A stretch of DNA of 64,000 nt from Flavobacterium sp. ACN2 (GCF_002303885.1 NZ_MRCM01000005.1:248001-312000), one strand, 5' to 3'. Positions 1 to 9,108 are shown, counted from the first letter of the stretch. Translations and numbers: made by a program. Notes: generated by a model from the letters alone, not told the origin.

Positions 1-976
1 TGTAATTGTAGCCCACATTTATTTTCGGAAGCAATGAATTGGCTTTCAGCTGGCGGTTGACTTCCAAAATATCCATTTTAGTTTCTAAAGATTGAATCTT
101 TGGGTGAGAGTCTAATGATTCAACATCGACCATCATGGCATCTGTTTTCAAAGTTTCCTCAATGGTCTGAATTAGATTTTGTTCTGGTTTTACCAAATCT
201 CCCAATTCAACCGGAACATTTTCAATCCATAAAAAATTGGCCAGTTTCAATTTTGCTTTCGCTAATTTCAAATTTCCGTTTTCAACATTCAGTTCTCTAT
301 TTCGCACGGTAATTTTAGCTTCAACGCTGTCAATTGCTGGCGAATCTCCCGCTGCAATTAGTTTTTTAACCCCCTCAAAACGAGTGCTCGCAAAACCTAA
401 ATAGTTTTTATACAATTCTGCTTCGTTATAACTTCTTCTCCATTCAAAATAAGCTTCACTTGCTTGATATAAAACTTCAATTGCTCTCAATTTTCGCTGT
501 GCATCGCTCAGTTTTACTTGAAGTTTTCCTTCGCGAACATCGGCCATTCTTTGGTTAATAAACATTCCCTGACCTAGAGCAACATTAATTCCGAGCGAAG
601 TTAAACCTGCTTCTGGAGTTTTGTTCTGCGGATTGTAATAGTCTCCACTTGTATCGTCAAAACCTGCTTTTACTTCAATTCCATACCAAGTCGGAATTTT
701 GAAACTGCTGTTTAATAACGAATAATATTCTGTGCCTTTAAATTCTTTCTTATTGTAATCTACTTCCAGTTTTGGATCAAATCCGCCTCGAGCCATCATC
801 AATTTTGCTTGAGCATTTGTCACTTCAAGATTGGCTTGTTTTACCAACGGATGATATTTTTTTACATATCCCAAGTACTCGATAAAAGTAAGTTCCTCTT
901 GATTAAAATTCTGGCTATGAAGTGTAGAAAAACAAAATAGTATTAAGAAAGAAAACAATTTTACAAGATTTCTCAT
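1..976 (-). CDS. TolC-family outer membrane efflux protein (3' end outside window)
   Basis: About 325 N-terminal residues are visible; the C-terminus lies beyond base 1. A Sec signal peptide (MRNLVKLFSFLILFCF...) is followed by a long helical protein with TolC-repeat character, such as the segment around NLEVTNAQAKLMMARGGFDP. TolC proteins form the outer membrane/periplasmic tunnel of type I secretion or tripartite efflux. The ATG at 976 lies one base beyond the stop of the HlyD gene, so it is the last gene of an ABC-HlyD-TolC operon. The family is clear; the substrate cannot be told. Confidence 0.85.
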   Translation of the reverse strand, partial: MRNLVKLFSFLILFCFSTLHSQNFNQEELTFIEYLGYVKKYHPLVKQANLEVTNAQAKLMMARGGFDPKLEVDYNKKEFKGTEYYSLLNSSFKIPTWYGIEVKAGFDDTSGDYYNPQNKTPEAGLTSLGINVALGQGMFINQRMADVREGKLQVKLSDAQRKLRAIEVLYQASEAYFEWRRSYNEAELYKNYLGFASTRFEGVKKLIAAGDSPAIDSVEAKITVRNRELNVENGNLKLAKAKLKLANFLWIENVPVELGDLVKPEQNLIQTIEETLKTDAMMVDVESLDSHPKIQSLETKMDILEVNRQLKANSLLPKINVGYNY

Positions 977-977
977 T

Positions 978-2330
978 TTACTTTTTCTCCTTTCCTTTAT
1001 CTTCTTTTTCTCCTGAATTATAATAGTTTGGCGGAAAACCATTTAAGTTTCGCCAAATCTCGTACCATACCGAAACGGTTTCTAGCAATGCAATACTTTG
1101 CGCACCTGCACCAATACTCAATTCTTTTGGCCAGTGGCGATCTTCTCCATCTGGTGAAACCAAAATTCTGTATTTCCCGTTCGGACTTATAAAGTTTTCT
1201 ATCGCTACAACTTTACCTCCATAAGTTCCATAAGACAATCCAGGCCATCCAGAAAATACGATTCTAGGCCATCCATCAAACCAAACACGAACTTTTGCAC
1301 CACGATGCACAAGCGGTAAATCGATTGGATCTACGTAAGTTTCTACCGCAATATCATATTTAGAAGGCATAATGCTCACAACAGGAGTTCCTTCTTTAAT
1401 CGTTTCTCCAAGACCAGCCAGTAAAGCTCGGTTTACGTAACCGCTCTGTGGCGCTGTAATATAATATAAACCGTTTCTAAGTCTGTAATTAGTATATTGG
1501 TTTTCTAGCTTATTTACCTGAGCTTCTGTATCGTATTGTGTGCTTAAAGCAGTAAATTTATCGCTTCTTGATTTTGATATTTTTTCAGCATATTCAGCAG
1601 TAATTCTATTGATTTCTACTTTTGCATTTATCAATTCATTTTTGCTGCTCAACAATTTATTTTCCTGCGTAATCACATAAGCTTCTGACTCTTGCAGTTT
1701 TAATCTTTTCTGCTCGACATCTGTCAGCGGTTTAAGACCTTCTTTGTTTAAAGCAGTCGAACGGTCAAATTGTGTTTTTGCAATTCGAAGCTGAGTTTTT
1801 ACTGCTACAAGATCCATACTGTCGCTTTTTATTTTCAATTGTGACTGACGAATTTTGTTTTGCGCTTGCTGCAATTTCAACTGTCTTTCCGTGTTAAGCG
1901 ACTGCGCCTGCACGTCAAGAGAGTTTACTTTATCTCCATACGATTCTACAGCCATTTTTTTGGCATCTACTTGCTGTTTGGTATTATTAACCAAATTAGG
2001 ATCTAAATAATCTTCTTTGATCTCCGAAATAAAAAGAATTGTATCTCCTTTTTTTACGTAATCTCCTTCTTTTACAAACCATTTTTCTATACGTCCTGCA
2101 ATCGCATTATGAACAGTCTGTGGTCTTTGATCTGGTTTTAAAGTCGTTACAGAACCTGTTCCTGAAATGTTCTGTGTCCAAGGCAAGAAAAGGCATAAGA
2201 CAGCAAAAATCAAAAATCCGATTATGACTTTATTTAAAATTGCGTAATGTGGTCTACGAGCAACACTTGTAATCGATTTGTATTGCCCCGGCGTTATAAG
2301 TACGTTGTTATCTTTAGATAGGTTGAGCAT
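978..2330 (-). CDS. HlyD-family membrane fusion (periplasmic adaptor) protein
   Basis: 450 aa. One membrane segment near residues 34-54 (VIIGFLIFAVLCLFLPW) is followed by a biotinyl-lipoyl-like half motif (IEKWFVKEGDYVKKGDTI), a long helical hairpin at about residues 115-285, and the second lipoyl half (TAPQSGYVNRALLAGLGETI). This is the layout of type I secretion/ABC efflux adaptors, which join an inner membrane ABC transporter to a TolC tunnel. It sits 2 nt after the ABC gene and 1 nt before the TolC gene, so the three are surely co-transcribed. No peptidase or bacteriocin precursor gene was found next to it. Confidence 0.88.
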   Translation of the reverse strand: MLNLSKDNNVLITPGQYKSITSVARRPHYAILNKVIIGFLIFAVLCLFLPWTQNISGTGSVTTLKPDQRPQTVHNAIAGRIEKWFVKEGDYVKKGDTILFISEIKEDYLDPNLVNNTKQQVDAKKMAVESYGDKVNSLDVQAQSLNTERQLKLQQAQNKIRQSQLKIKSDSMDLVAVKTQLRIAKTQFDRSTALNKEGLKPLTDVEQKRLKLQESEAYVITQENKLLSSKNELINAKVEINRITAEYAEKISKSRSDKFTALSTQYDTEAQVNKLENQYTNYRLRNGLYYITAPQSGYVNRALLAGLGETIKEGTPVVSIMPSKYDIAVETYVDPIDLPLVHRGAKVRVWFDGWPRIVFSGWPGLSYGTYGGKVVAIENFISPNGKYRILVSPDGEDRHWPKELSIGAGAQSIALLETVSVWYEIWRNLNGFPPNYYNSGEKEDKGKEKK

Positions 2331-2332
2331 GA

Positions 2333-3988
2333 TTAAAGCTTTATGTCGTTAATAATTTTTCCGTCATCAATCGTAATCATACGACTGCATTTGCTTTTCC
2401 AAATATCATTTTTAGAAGTCACAATAACAGTCCAGTCATTTTCTTCCGAAAGTAAAAAGTCTACAATTTTACTCGAAGTCAAATCGTCCATTTTGTCAAC
2501 TGGATCTTCTAAGAATAAGATATTCGGTTTACCCACAATACTTCTTGCCAAAAGAATTTTTTGAACATCAGAAGCAGATAGTTCACGACCTCCAGGATGA
2601 ATTTGATTTTCCAACCCGTTTTCAAAAGTTTTAATATATGGAGTAAGGCCAACATTATCTAAAGCCCATTTTAAATCATCGCTGTTTAATTCTTCATTTC
2701 CAAAAACAATATTCTCACGAATTGTTCCTGCAAAAAGTGTATCGCCTTGCAAGAATGTCCCTGCCTGCGCTCTATATGTATCTTCGTTAAGACGATTCAT
2801 ATAATTGTCAGTTACGTACATCGCTCCGCTTTCTGGTTCTAAAACACCCGAAAGCAATCTTAGCAAAGTACTTTTTCCTGCACCATTTGTTCCAGTAAGA
2901 ATGATTTTTTCTCCTTGAGAGATTTTTAAATTAATATTCTTCAGTGATTTTTTGTTGTGTTCTGGATAATGGTAATTGATGCTTTCGGTCTCAATATTGA
3001 TTCCTTTTTCAGTTTTATCTGAAGTTTGAGGAATGCATGAAATTTCCATATCAGTAACCTGACCAATTTTTTCAACAGAAGTCAATACGTCGTAGAAAGA
3101 CTCTAATCCGAAGATGATTTTTTCTACCGAGTTGATTAATAATACAATTACGATTTCAGCTGCTACGAACTGCCCTATGTTCATTTGGTGGTGAATTACC
3201 AGAAAACCACCGATCGATAATAAGGCAGCAGTAACAATTACTTTAAAAATAGTCAGCTGAATATATTGTTTCTTCATTACCTGAAAGTGCTTTTCGCGGT
3301 AATTTACATAGTTGGTTGCATATTGGTCATTTCTTTCCAAAGCATATTCAAAAGCTCCTTTTCTACGGAAACTTTCTCTATTTCTAGCAATTTCCTGAAG
3401 CCATGCTGCAACTTTATATTTAAATTTCGATTCGTTTAAACTGGTTTCCAGACCATCTTTATACGAAAATTTAAAAATGACATATAAAATGACAATAAAT
3501 AAAAGTCCAATTACCATAAAGAAAGAATGATAAAGAACCAATAGAATAATCCCCAGACCAACCTGAAGGAATGCGGTGCAGAAATCAAGCAATAGTTTTG
3601 CAGTGCCTTTCTGTACCATTAAAGTATCAAAAAAACGATTGGCTTTTTCGGGAGCATATTCCGAGTACATTTCTTTAAATTTTATTAAAGGCATTCTGTA
3701 CGCAAACTCAAAAGAAGAGCGCACAAAAATTCGCTGTTGCAAATTCTCCACAATTCGCAACTGCAAAATCGTTAGAACTCCGCCAAAGCCAACTCCAACC
3801 GTAACTAGAATCACGAGAACGATCCACGAGACGCTCAGCTGTCCGCTTTGAATAAAATTAATAATAGCTTGGATTCCCAAAGGCAGAGAAAGATTAACTA
3901 ACCCTGCAAATGCAGCATAGAAGATAATTTGATACACATCGCGCTTATCGAGCTGCAATAAGTTATAAAAACGTTTAAATGGTGTCAT
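2333..3988 (-). CDS. ABC exporter (fused membrane and ATPase domains) with atypical catalytic motifs
   Basis: 551 aa: about 310 residues of transmembrane helices, then a nucleotide-binding domain. Walker A is intact (LTGTNGAGKSTLLRLL, near residue 367) and a Q-loop glutamine is present (FLQGDTLF). Three other motifs depart from consensus: the signature LSGGQ reads LSASD, Walker B ends FLEDP instead of LDEP, and the switch histidine of the H-loop appears replaced (VTSKND). There is no N-terminal C39 peptidase domain. It is the first gene of an operon with HlyD and TolC, so it probably powers export across both membranes; the altered motifs suggest slow or unusual ATP hydrolysis. Confidence 0.85.
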   Translation of the reverse strand: MTPFKRFYNLLQLDKRDVYQIIFYAAFAGLVNLSLPLGIQAIINFIQSGQLSVSWIVLVILVTVGVGFGGVLTILQLRIVENLQQRIFVRSSFEFAYRMPLIKFKEMYSEYAPEKANRFFDTLMVQKGTAKLLLDFCTAFLQVGLGIILLVLYHSFFMVIGLLFIVILYVIFKFSYKDGLETSLNESKFKYKVAAWLQEIARNRESFRRKGAFEYALERNDQYATNYVNYREKHFQVMKKQYIQLTIFKVIVTAALLSIGGFLVIHHQMNIGQFVAAEIVIVLLINSVEKIIFGLESFYDVLTSVEKIGQVTDMEISCIPQTSDKTEKGINIETESINYHYPEHNKKSLKNINLKISQGEKIILTGTNGAGKSTLLRLLSGVLEPESGAMYVTDNYMNRLNEDTYRAQAGTFLQGDTLFAGTIRENIVFGNEELNSDDLKWALDNVGLTPYIKTFENGLENQIHPGGRELSASDVQKILLARSIVGKPNILFLEDPVDKMDDLTSSKIVDFLLSEENDWTVIVTSKNDIWKSKCSRMITIDDGKIINDIKL

Positions 3989-4089
3989 GAATTTAAGTAT
4001 AAATACAAGATTATTACATAGAATAAATATACGGCAAAAACCGCATTTTTGGATTAAGATTTTTATCCTAATCCTTAAAAAACAAGTAT

Positions 4090-4494
4090 TTATGAATTCA
4101 CCCTAGGAGGCGGTATATCTATTTTACCATGAAAACCAAATGAAAAGATAGTATTATCAATATATTTTTTCCCCTCTGATTCTATTAGAAAACCAAAATG
4201 AGGCATCAAAGATTCAGATGAAATCAAATATTCCATTAAAGGAATGCCTTTTGCTAATTTGGCAGTTTTAGTTTCTTTTGTTTTGTAGTCATCCAGTTCC
4301 TCTGGGATTCCATCACACTTGAAGATTTTTTTCAGAAAGTTGCAGGTAATGCCTTTTACCGTGTAGGTTTCGGCGTTATCGCTTAAGATCCTTCCAACGC
4401 TATTAGAAATATTTAAACTGCTAATTAGAAAATAGCCGACAAGCAATGCCTGAAGGCATTTACATAAAAAGCTATTTTTAATTTTGTTCAACAT
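4090..4494 (-). CDS. hypothetical protein, 134 aa, N-terminal hydrophobic segment
   Basis: Not recognised. It has a basic N-terminus (MLNKIKNSFLCKC), one hydrophobic segment at residues 14-32, then a polar region with two cysteines (ITCNFLKKIFKCDGIPEEL) and a C-terminal part rich in beta-type residues. It probably faces the periplasm from the inner membrane or is secreted. It lies about 100 nt upstream of the ABC operon on the same strand, so it could be co-transcribed, but nothing ties the functions together. Confidence 0.5.
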   Translation of the reverse strand: MLNKIKNSFLCKCLQALLVGYFLISSLNISNSVGRILSDNAETYTVKGITCNFLKKIFKCDGIPEELDDYKTKETKTAKLAKGIPLMEYLISSESLMPHFGFLIESEGKKYIDNTIFSFGFHGKIDIPPPRVNS

Positions 4495-4852
4495 ACTCTA
4501 AAGAAGGCTAAAAGTTTAATTGCAATCACATCGTTTTGATTCAAAACCCCAGTGATTTAAGGCGTTTATTATAATTTTTCTGAGCGCGCAATTTAGAGCC
4601 AATTTTTTTGTAGAACATTAAAATAACATTAGAATTTAGAATCATTCAAAACTTTAAAATTATATTAACAAGGCATTCTTACAGGCCTATCGGAATTATG
4701 TAAAGACCGACTACAATTCTATAACTCAAAAGGCTATCAGCATTCTACTTTTGATATTCGAAAAATTTAATACAATTCTTTAAAAAAATATATTACAAGT
4801 GTTACCGATTAAACAAATTAGATTCACTAACCATTTAATACAGAATCAAGAG
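4495..4852. other. AT-rich intergenic stretch with no recognised feature
   Basis: About 360 bases between two divergent genes. It is very AT-rich. No convincing ORF, hairpin, repeat or phylum-type promoter match was found in it. Confidence 0.5.
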
Positions 4853-5347
4853 ATGACTTACGCAAAAAATGATTTGACCCGATTTTTAGATGCGCAAAAT
4901 AAACTTTATCTGACAGCATTATCTGAAATAAAAAAAGGTAAAAAAGAAACCCATTGGATGTGGTTCATTTTTCCGCAGATCAAAGGACTTGGCAAAAGTG
5001 CTCTTTCTGAATATTATGCCGTTGCAGATCTTAAAGAAGCTACTGAATTTTTAAAGCATCCGATTTTATCGAAACATTTAATTGAGATCTCTAAATTGCT
5101 GTTGACCTTAAAAAAGAAGTCTGCCGAAGGAATTTTAGGAGAACTTGGCGCAAGAAAACTGCATTCTTCTATGAGCTTATTTGTTCAGGTAGAAAATGCG
5201 CATCCTGTTTTTCAGGAAATTCTAGATACTTTTTTCTTTGGACATCTGGATCAGCTGACTTTAAATTTTACCACTACCGATAAAATGTTCCTAGCGGAAC
5301 AAGGAAATATATTAAACAATCATTCTGTAGGAATGTTTCATCAGTAA
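4853..5347 (+). CDS. DUF1810 family protein
   Basis: 164 aa from the ATG at 4853, which begins MTYAKNDLTRFLDAQ. An upstream in-frame GTG at 4799 would add 18 residues that do not look like the family. Hallmarks of DUF1810 are present: THWMWFIFPQIKGLG, the segment LGARKLHSSMSLF, and a C-terminal part ending near GNILNNHSVGMFHQ. Members are small cytoplasmic proteins of unknown function. It is monocistronic with a strong terminator behind it. Confidence 0.85.
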   Translation: MTYAKNDLTRFLDAQNKLYLTALSEIKKGKKETHWMWFIFPQIKGLGKSALSEYYAVADLKEATEFLKHPILSKHLIEISKLLLTLKKKSAEGILGELGARKLHSSMSLFVQVENAHPVFQEILDTFFFGHLDQLTLNFTTTDKMFLAEQGNILNNHSVGMFHQ

Positions 5348-5393
5348 ATGCCAGTTTTCTGCCAGACACGGTACTTTCTTAATTCTTAGGACA

Positions 5394-5429
5394 AAAAAGG
5401 GAATAGCTCGTAAACTATTCCTTTTTTTT
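5394..5429 (+). terminator. intrinsic terminator after DUF1810 gene
   Basis: An inverted repeat AGGGAATAG / CTATTCCT with an 8-nt loop is followed by eight T residues. Confidence 0.8.
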
Positions 5430-5447
5430 GCAAATAATTTTCCACTT

Positions 5448-5600
5448 GTCCATTTTCTTATCTTAAGTTCAAAATCACCTTTTTTAAAAGTTTCAATTGT
5501 AGTATTTTCTATAATTAAATCAATGTCTGCAGGTTTGAATCTGTTGAATTGTTCCAGAATTTTCGAAGCAGATCGTTCATGATTCCTTTCTTTTATATTA
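5448..5600 (-). pseudogene. remnant of a Crp/Fnr-type regulator N-terminus
   Basis: On the minus strand the frame through 5578 reads ...SKILEQFNRFKPADIDLIIE, followed by ...TTIETFKKGDFELKIRKW. This closely resembles the first 45-50 residues of Bacteroidota Crp/Fnr cyclic-nucleotide-binding proteins (a helix, then the pattern (I/T)FKKG(D/E)). There is no in-frame start codon and the similarity stops before the beta barrel, where the sequence runs into the DUF1810 terminator. I read it as a decayed gene fragment; chance similarity is possible. Confidence 0.4.
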
Positions 5601-5655
5601 GATAAATTTTACATCTTTTCTTCTATATAAAAAATAGGAAAACAATTCTTTCGAA

Positions 5656-6249
5656 TTAATAATAAATATTCAGGATAATATTCGACTTCGAATTATCGAT
5701 AATTTTTTCAAGTCTTTTAAAAAACACTTCACTAACCATGGGACACCCTTGGCTAAGAGCAATATAATGATCCTGTTCTCCTTCTGGAACTGCCGAATAT
5801 GAATGCAATACAATCATTCTTTTAACGGCATTATTATTCGTTTGGTCCAGCCCTTTTAAAACATAAGCTTTTCCAAACATTCCTCTATACGATTTTCCTA
5901 TTGCATAACATCCAAGCGAAGTGCATTTAGAATTCGGTTCGTTGCTAAATTTCAATTCTCCTTTAACACCCGTTTCAGAACCTGCGCCATTTGCTACTAA
6001 ACCTTCATCAATTAGTTTGTCGTTTTCAAGATCATAAACAAAGAATCTATTTTTACCCGATTTAATTCTCATATCAATAAAAAATGCGATTTTAGAATTA
6101 TAAACTCCAGAAGCGCTCATTTTTTTTACATTTTCAATCTGTTGATTAAAACGTTCTGCATCAGAATCCTTTATCGTATTTTCTTCTTTTGGTTTTGGGT
6201 TGCCAAAAACACATGCTGTTATTAGGATTATTATATTTACTATTTTCAT
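5656..6249 (-). CDS. L,D-transpeptidase-like (YkuD-fold) exported protein
   Basis: 197 aa. The N-terminus has a short hydrophobic stretch with a possible lipobox (ILITAC), so it is exported and perhaps lipidated. The C-terminal part carries the signature histidine segment (IVLHSYSAVPEGEQDHY) and SQGCPMVS with the catalytic cysteine near residue 168, followed by a conserved-type EVFF. This matches the murein L,D-transpeptidase catalytic domain family common in Bacteroidota, which acts on peptidoglycan. The serine/methionine around the cysteine differ from the SxGC(I/V)R motif of classical YkuD enzymes. It is monocistronic and divergent from the MocR gene. Confidence 0.75.
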   Translation of the reverse strand: MKIVNIIILITACVFGNPKPKEENTIKDSDAERFNQQIENVKKMSASGVYNSKIAFFIDMRIKSGKNRFFVYDLENDKLIDEGLVANGAGSETGVKGELKFSNEPNSKCTSLGCYAIGKSYRGMFGKAYVLKGLDQTNNNAVKRMIVLHSYSAVPEGEQDHYIALSQGCPMVSEVFFKRLEKIIDNSKSNIILNIYY

Positions 6250-6401
6250 AAACCTTTCATTTTAAAACATTAAAAATCAATTATTTGACGATGTAAAATT
6301 AAAATGAGAGTTCCGAAAAAATGTTTCCTAAAAGTCTAAAAAACAACAAAATAAGGTATTTCTTTTAGCATAAATATCACTATTATTCCATCAAAAAAAG
6401 T

Positions 6402-6409
6402 TAATTTTG
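6402..6409 (+). promoter_or_regulatory. promoter -7 element (TAATTTTG) for MocR gene
   Basis: TAATTTTG matches the TAnnTTTG element of Flavobacterium promoters. Directly downstream, GGACT (6409-6413) and AGTCC near 6446-6450 form an inverted repeat flanking the start region, a possible autoregulatory site for the MocR protein encoded next. Confidence 0.45.
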
Positions 6410-6451
6410 GACTACTGAATAAACTTAATTTAGCAACAACAAACAGTCCAG

Positions 6452-7861
6452 ATGCTTCGACCTTGGCCATTACAAATTCATTTAGATAAAAAATCAGATA
6501 AAGCGATTTACCTGCAGATTGCCGATGCTGTAATTGACGCTATCAAGACAGGAAAACTGGTCAAAGGAAATGCATTGCCAGGAAGCAGACAACTGGCTGA
6601 ATTACTGAAAGTAAACCGAAATACTGTTGTAGAAGCTTTAGATGTTTTAACTGCTGAAGGCTGGCTGATAACCATTGACCGAAAGGGAACTTTTGTAACA
6701 GAATCGTTGCCAAAAATCAGTCATTCGTCAGAAAATGAAAAAGAGCAAAAAGTTGAAGTTGAAGATCCTAAAAATTTTTTAGTTTTTGACGACGGACTCC
6801 CTGATAGCCGATTGGCACCAATGAATGATTTGGCTAGAGCGTATCGCGAATTATTTAGCCGAAAATCACGTTGGCAGATTATGGGTTACAGCAGCGAATT
6901 GGGAAATTTAGAATTCAGAAAATCAATTGCTCAAATGCTCAATTTTAAACGTGGCATGAGTATTTCGCACGATCAAATCTGTATTACCCGCGGAAGCCAA
7001 ATGGCGATGTATCTTGCTTCTCATTGTATATTAAAATCAGGCGATTTTGTTTTGGTTGAAAATCCTGGGTACAAACCCGCTTGGGAAGCTTTTGAAAATG
7101 CAGGTGCAACTCTACTTCCTGTAAATATAGAATCGGACGGATTGGATATCGATCAAGTCGAAAAATATGTACAGCATAAAAATATAAAGGCAATTTATGT
7201 TACACCCCATCATCAATTTCCAACTACTGTTACCTTGTCTCTAAAAAAGAGATTAAAATTGATCGAACTTTCCAATCAATATCATTTTACGATTATTGAA
7301 GACGATTACGATAACGAATTTCATTTCGGACTAAGACCAATACTTCCTATTTCCAGTTATTCGGGTCTGAAAAACTATATTTACATTGGCACTTTTAGCA
7401 AAATTGTTGCTCCTGCACTTCGTATTGGATATTTAGTCAGTTCGCATGAGAATGTTCTAAAGATTGGAAATCATAGAAAAATCATCGATGTCCAGGGTGA
7501 TAATATTATGGAAGAAGCAATTTTAAGCCTTATTAATGAAGGCAAAATAAAGCGCCATCTTAAAAAAGCCAATTTGGTTTATAAAAACAAACGAGATTTT
7601 TTTGAAAGCTTGTTAAATCGATATCTTCAAAATAAAATTACTTTCACAAAACCCGAAGGCGGACTTGCATTTTGGATTGTTCCAAAAGCAGATTGTAATG
7701 TTTTAGAAATTTTTGAGAAGCTAAAATCGCAAGGCATTCAAATCATGAGTCCAAACCGATTTAGTTTTGATGAAACCATTAAAGGTTTTCGTCTGGGCTA
7801 TGCTTCTCTTTCTGAAAAACAAATGGAAGAGGGAATTATAGCGCTTTCTAAATTGTTATAA
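6452..7861 (+). CDS. MocR/PdxR-type transcriptional regulator (GntR HTH plus aminotransferase domain)
   Basis: 469 aa. Residues about 10-85 form a GntR winged helix (AIYLQIADAVIDAIKTGKLV, then GSRQLAELLKVNRNTV). Residues about 110-469 form a fold-type I PLP aminotransferase-like domain, with EDDYDNEFHF and the PLP lysine segment GTFSKIVAPALRIGY. MocR proteins are DNA-binding regulators that sense PLP or amino-acid aldimines and often control vitamin B6 or amino acid genes. No pdx gene is adjacent, but a PLP-binding YggS homologue lies 0.5 kb downstream, which may be coincidence. Confidence 0.9.
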   Translation: MLRPWPLQIHLDKKSDKAIYLQIADAVIDAIKTGKLVKGNALPGSRQLAELLKVNRNTVVEALDVLTAEGWLITIDRKGTFVTESLPKISHSSENEKEQKVEVEDPKNFLVFDDGLPDSRLAPMNDLARAYRELFSRKSRWQIMGYSSELGNLEFRKSIAQMLNFKRGMSISHDQICITRGSQMAMYLASHCILKSGDFVLVENPGYKPAWEAFENAGATLLPVNIESDGLDIDQVEKYVQHKNIKAIYVTPHHQFPTTVTLSLKKRLKLIELSNQYHFTIIEDDYDNEFHFGLRPILPISSYSGLKNYIYIGTFSKIVAPALRIGYLVSSHENVLKIGNHRKIIDVQGDNIMEEAILSLINEGKIKRHLKKANLVYKNKRDFFESLLNRYLQNKITFTKPEGGLAFWIVPKADCNVLEIFEKLKSQGIQIMSPNRFSFDETIKGFRLGYASLSEKQMEEGIIALSKLL

Positions 7862-7865
7862 AAAG

Positions 7866-7928
7866 CCTTTCAACTTCGCTCAGGGTAACATAAATCGCTG
7901 TCTGGCTGAGCGGAGTCGAAGACTTTCT
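7866..7928. repeat. palindromic intergenic repeat (CTTCGCTCAGGGT / CTGAGCGGAGTCGAAG type)
   Basis: Two inverted arms, TTCAACTTCGCTCAGGGTAA and GGCTGAGCGGAGTCGAAG, lie between convergent genes. The same repeat family recurs at 59161-59219 with diverged arms, so it is a dispersed palindromic repeat that may also end transcription here. Confidence 0.7.
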
Positions 7929-7950
7929 AGTCATCAGTTTCTTTTAAAAA

Positions 7951-8214
7951 CTAATTACAGTTTTCCATTTCAATAATAGAAAACCCATTTTCCCGAATCT
8001 GATTTTCTACTTCAATCGGCGCTTTATCAATATGGCAAAAACGACATTCTTTAGAAGACAAAGTCTGTCCTTCTTGCGCAACACTTTTCAGGTACTTTTT
8101 CCCATATTCGTAAACTTGCTCTGCATCGTTAACATTTTCGTCTACCAAAATATCAAAGTGCATAATTTTTCCGTCTTTGCGGGTTACATAGGTATCCCAA
8201 ACTGCTATTTTCAT
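7951..8214 (-). CDS. DUF2024 family protein
   Basis: 87 aa, starting MKIAVWDTYVTRKDGKIMHF and containing the conserved block SSKECRFCHIDKAP with two cysteines and a histidine. It is a full-length match to the small DUF2024 family of Bacteroidota and Proteobacteria, whose function is unknown. It is monocistronic and convergent with the MocR gene. Confidence 0.85.
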   Translation of the reverse strand: MKIAVWDTYVTRKDGKIMHFDILVDENVNDAEQVYEYGKKYLKSVAQEGQTLSSKECRFCHIDKAPIEVENQIRENGFSIIEMENCN

Positions 8215-8221
8215 GTTTTTT

Positions 8222-8262
8222 AAGGTGCTAAGATTCTAAGTTACTAAGGTTCTAAGTTTTAT
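8222..8262. repeat. short tandem CTAAG-type intergenic repeat
   Basis: Four successive units of the type (G/T)(C/T)TAAG(A/G)TTCTAAG occur just upstream of the DUF2024 start. A related inverted series appears at 55968-56008, so it belongs to a dispersed intergenic repeat family. Confidence 0.55.
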
Positions 8263-8364
8263 TATTTTATGACACAAATTTACGGTGGATATGAAAGTCG
8301 TGAATCATCCAGTTTTTTCATTTTTTGAAAGGTTCTGGTCCAGTAGAATTTTGTGGTTTCCATT

Positions 8365-8372
8365 TAATTTTG
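8365..8372 (+). promoter_or_regulatory. promoter -7 element (TAATTTTG) for yggS, likely near-leaderless
   Basis: TAATTTTG ends only 4 nt before the ATG at 8377. Transcription normally starts a few bases downstream of this element, so the mRNA would begin at or beside the start codon. Confidence 0.45.
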
Positions 8373-8376
8373 CAAT

Positions 8377-9108
8377 ATGAAAAACGATATTATTTTTAAT
8401 TTAATTAAAGTGCATCAACGCATTGAAAATGCTTGCAAGATTGCTGGAAGAAATCCTGAAGATGTACAGCTTTTATTGGCAACCAAAACTGTTCCTGCCG
8501 AAAAAATACGAATCGCGATAGAAGCTGGCGAAACTTTAATGGGCGAAAACAAAATGCAGGAATTGCGAGATAAAAATGATGTTTTGAAAAACCTACCTAT
8601 TGAAAGGCATTTTATTGGTCATCTCCAAACAAACAAAGTCAAAGATGTTTTGAAATATGTTACTTGCATTCAATCTTTGGACAGAATCAATTTGGCTGAT
8701 GAATTGCACAAACAGCTTCAAAATCAAAACAGAAAATTGGATGTTTTTGTTCAAGTCAATACTTCCTACGAAGAAAGCAAATTCGGATTGCCGCCAGAAG
8801 ACGTTTTATCTTTCATTAAAAAAATAAAAACGTACGAAACCTTGAATATTAAAGGTTTAATGAGCATTGGGCTTTTGGATGTTGAAAAAGAAAAAATGAT
8901 TCCGTCGTTACGACTTCTAAGAACCATACGAGATGAGATTTATTCAGAAGGAATTGAAGACTTACACGATTTAAAACTTTCTATGGGAATGTCTCAAGAT
9001 TTGGAACTCGCCATTGCAGAAGGCTCTAATATGGTGAGAATTGGCACGTCAATTTTTGGAAACCGTTTTTTAGGAAAAGAAATCTGGAACGAAAACATTG
9101 CAGAATAA
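8377..9108 (+). CDS. yggS: YggS/PROSC family pyridoxal 5'-phosphate homeostasis protein
   Basis: 243 aa, the normal size of the family. The PLP-lysine segment LLLATKTVPAEKI is near residue 30, and the TIM-barrel signatures HFIGHLQTNKV and LKLSMGMSQDLELAIAEGSN are present; the final segment carries the phosphate-binding residues (MVRIGTSIFG). YggS proteins bind PLP and keep its free level in balance; they have no known enzymatic activity. The lone AAA ATPase gene follows after 29 nt, with a promoter element of its own inside the end of this gene. Confidence 0.92.
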   Translation: MKNDIIFNLIKVHQRIENACKIAGRNPEDVQLLLATKTVPAEKIRIAIEAGETLMGENKMQELRDKNDVLKNLPIERHFIGHLQTNKVKDVLKYVTCIQSLDRINLADELHKQLQNQNRKLDVFVQVNTSYEESKFGLPPEDVLSFIKKIKTYETLNIKGLMSIGLLDVEKEKMIPSLRLLRTIRDEIYSEGIEDLHDLKLSMGMSQDLELAIAEGSNMVRIGTSIFGNRFLGKEIWNENIAE

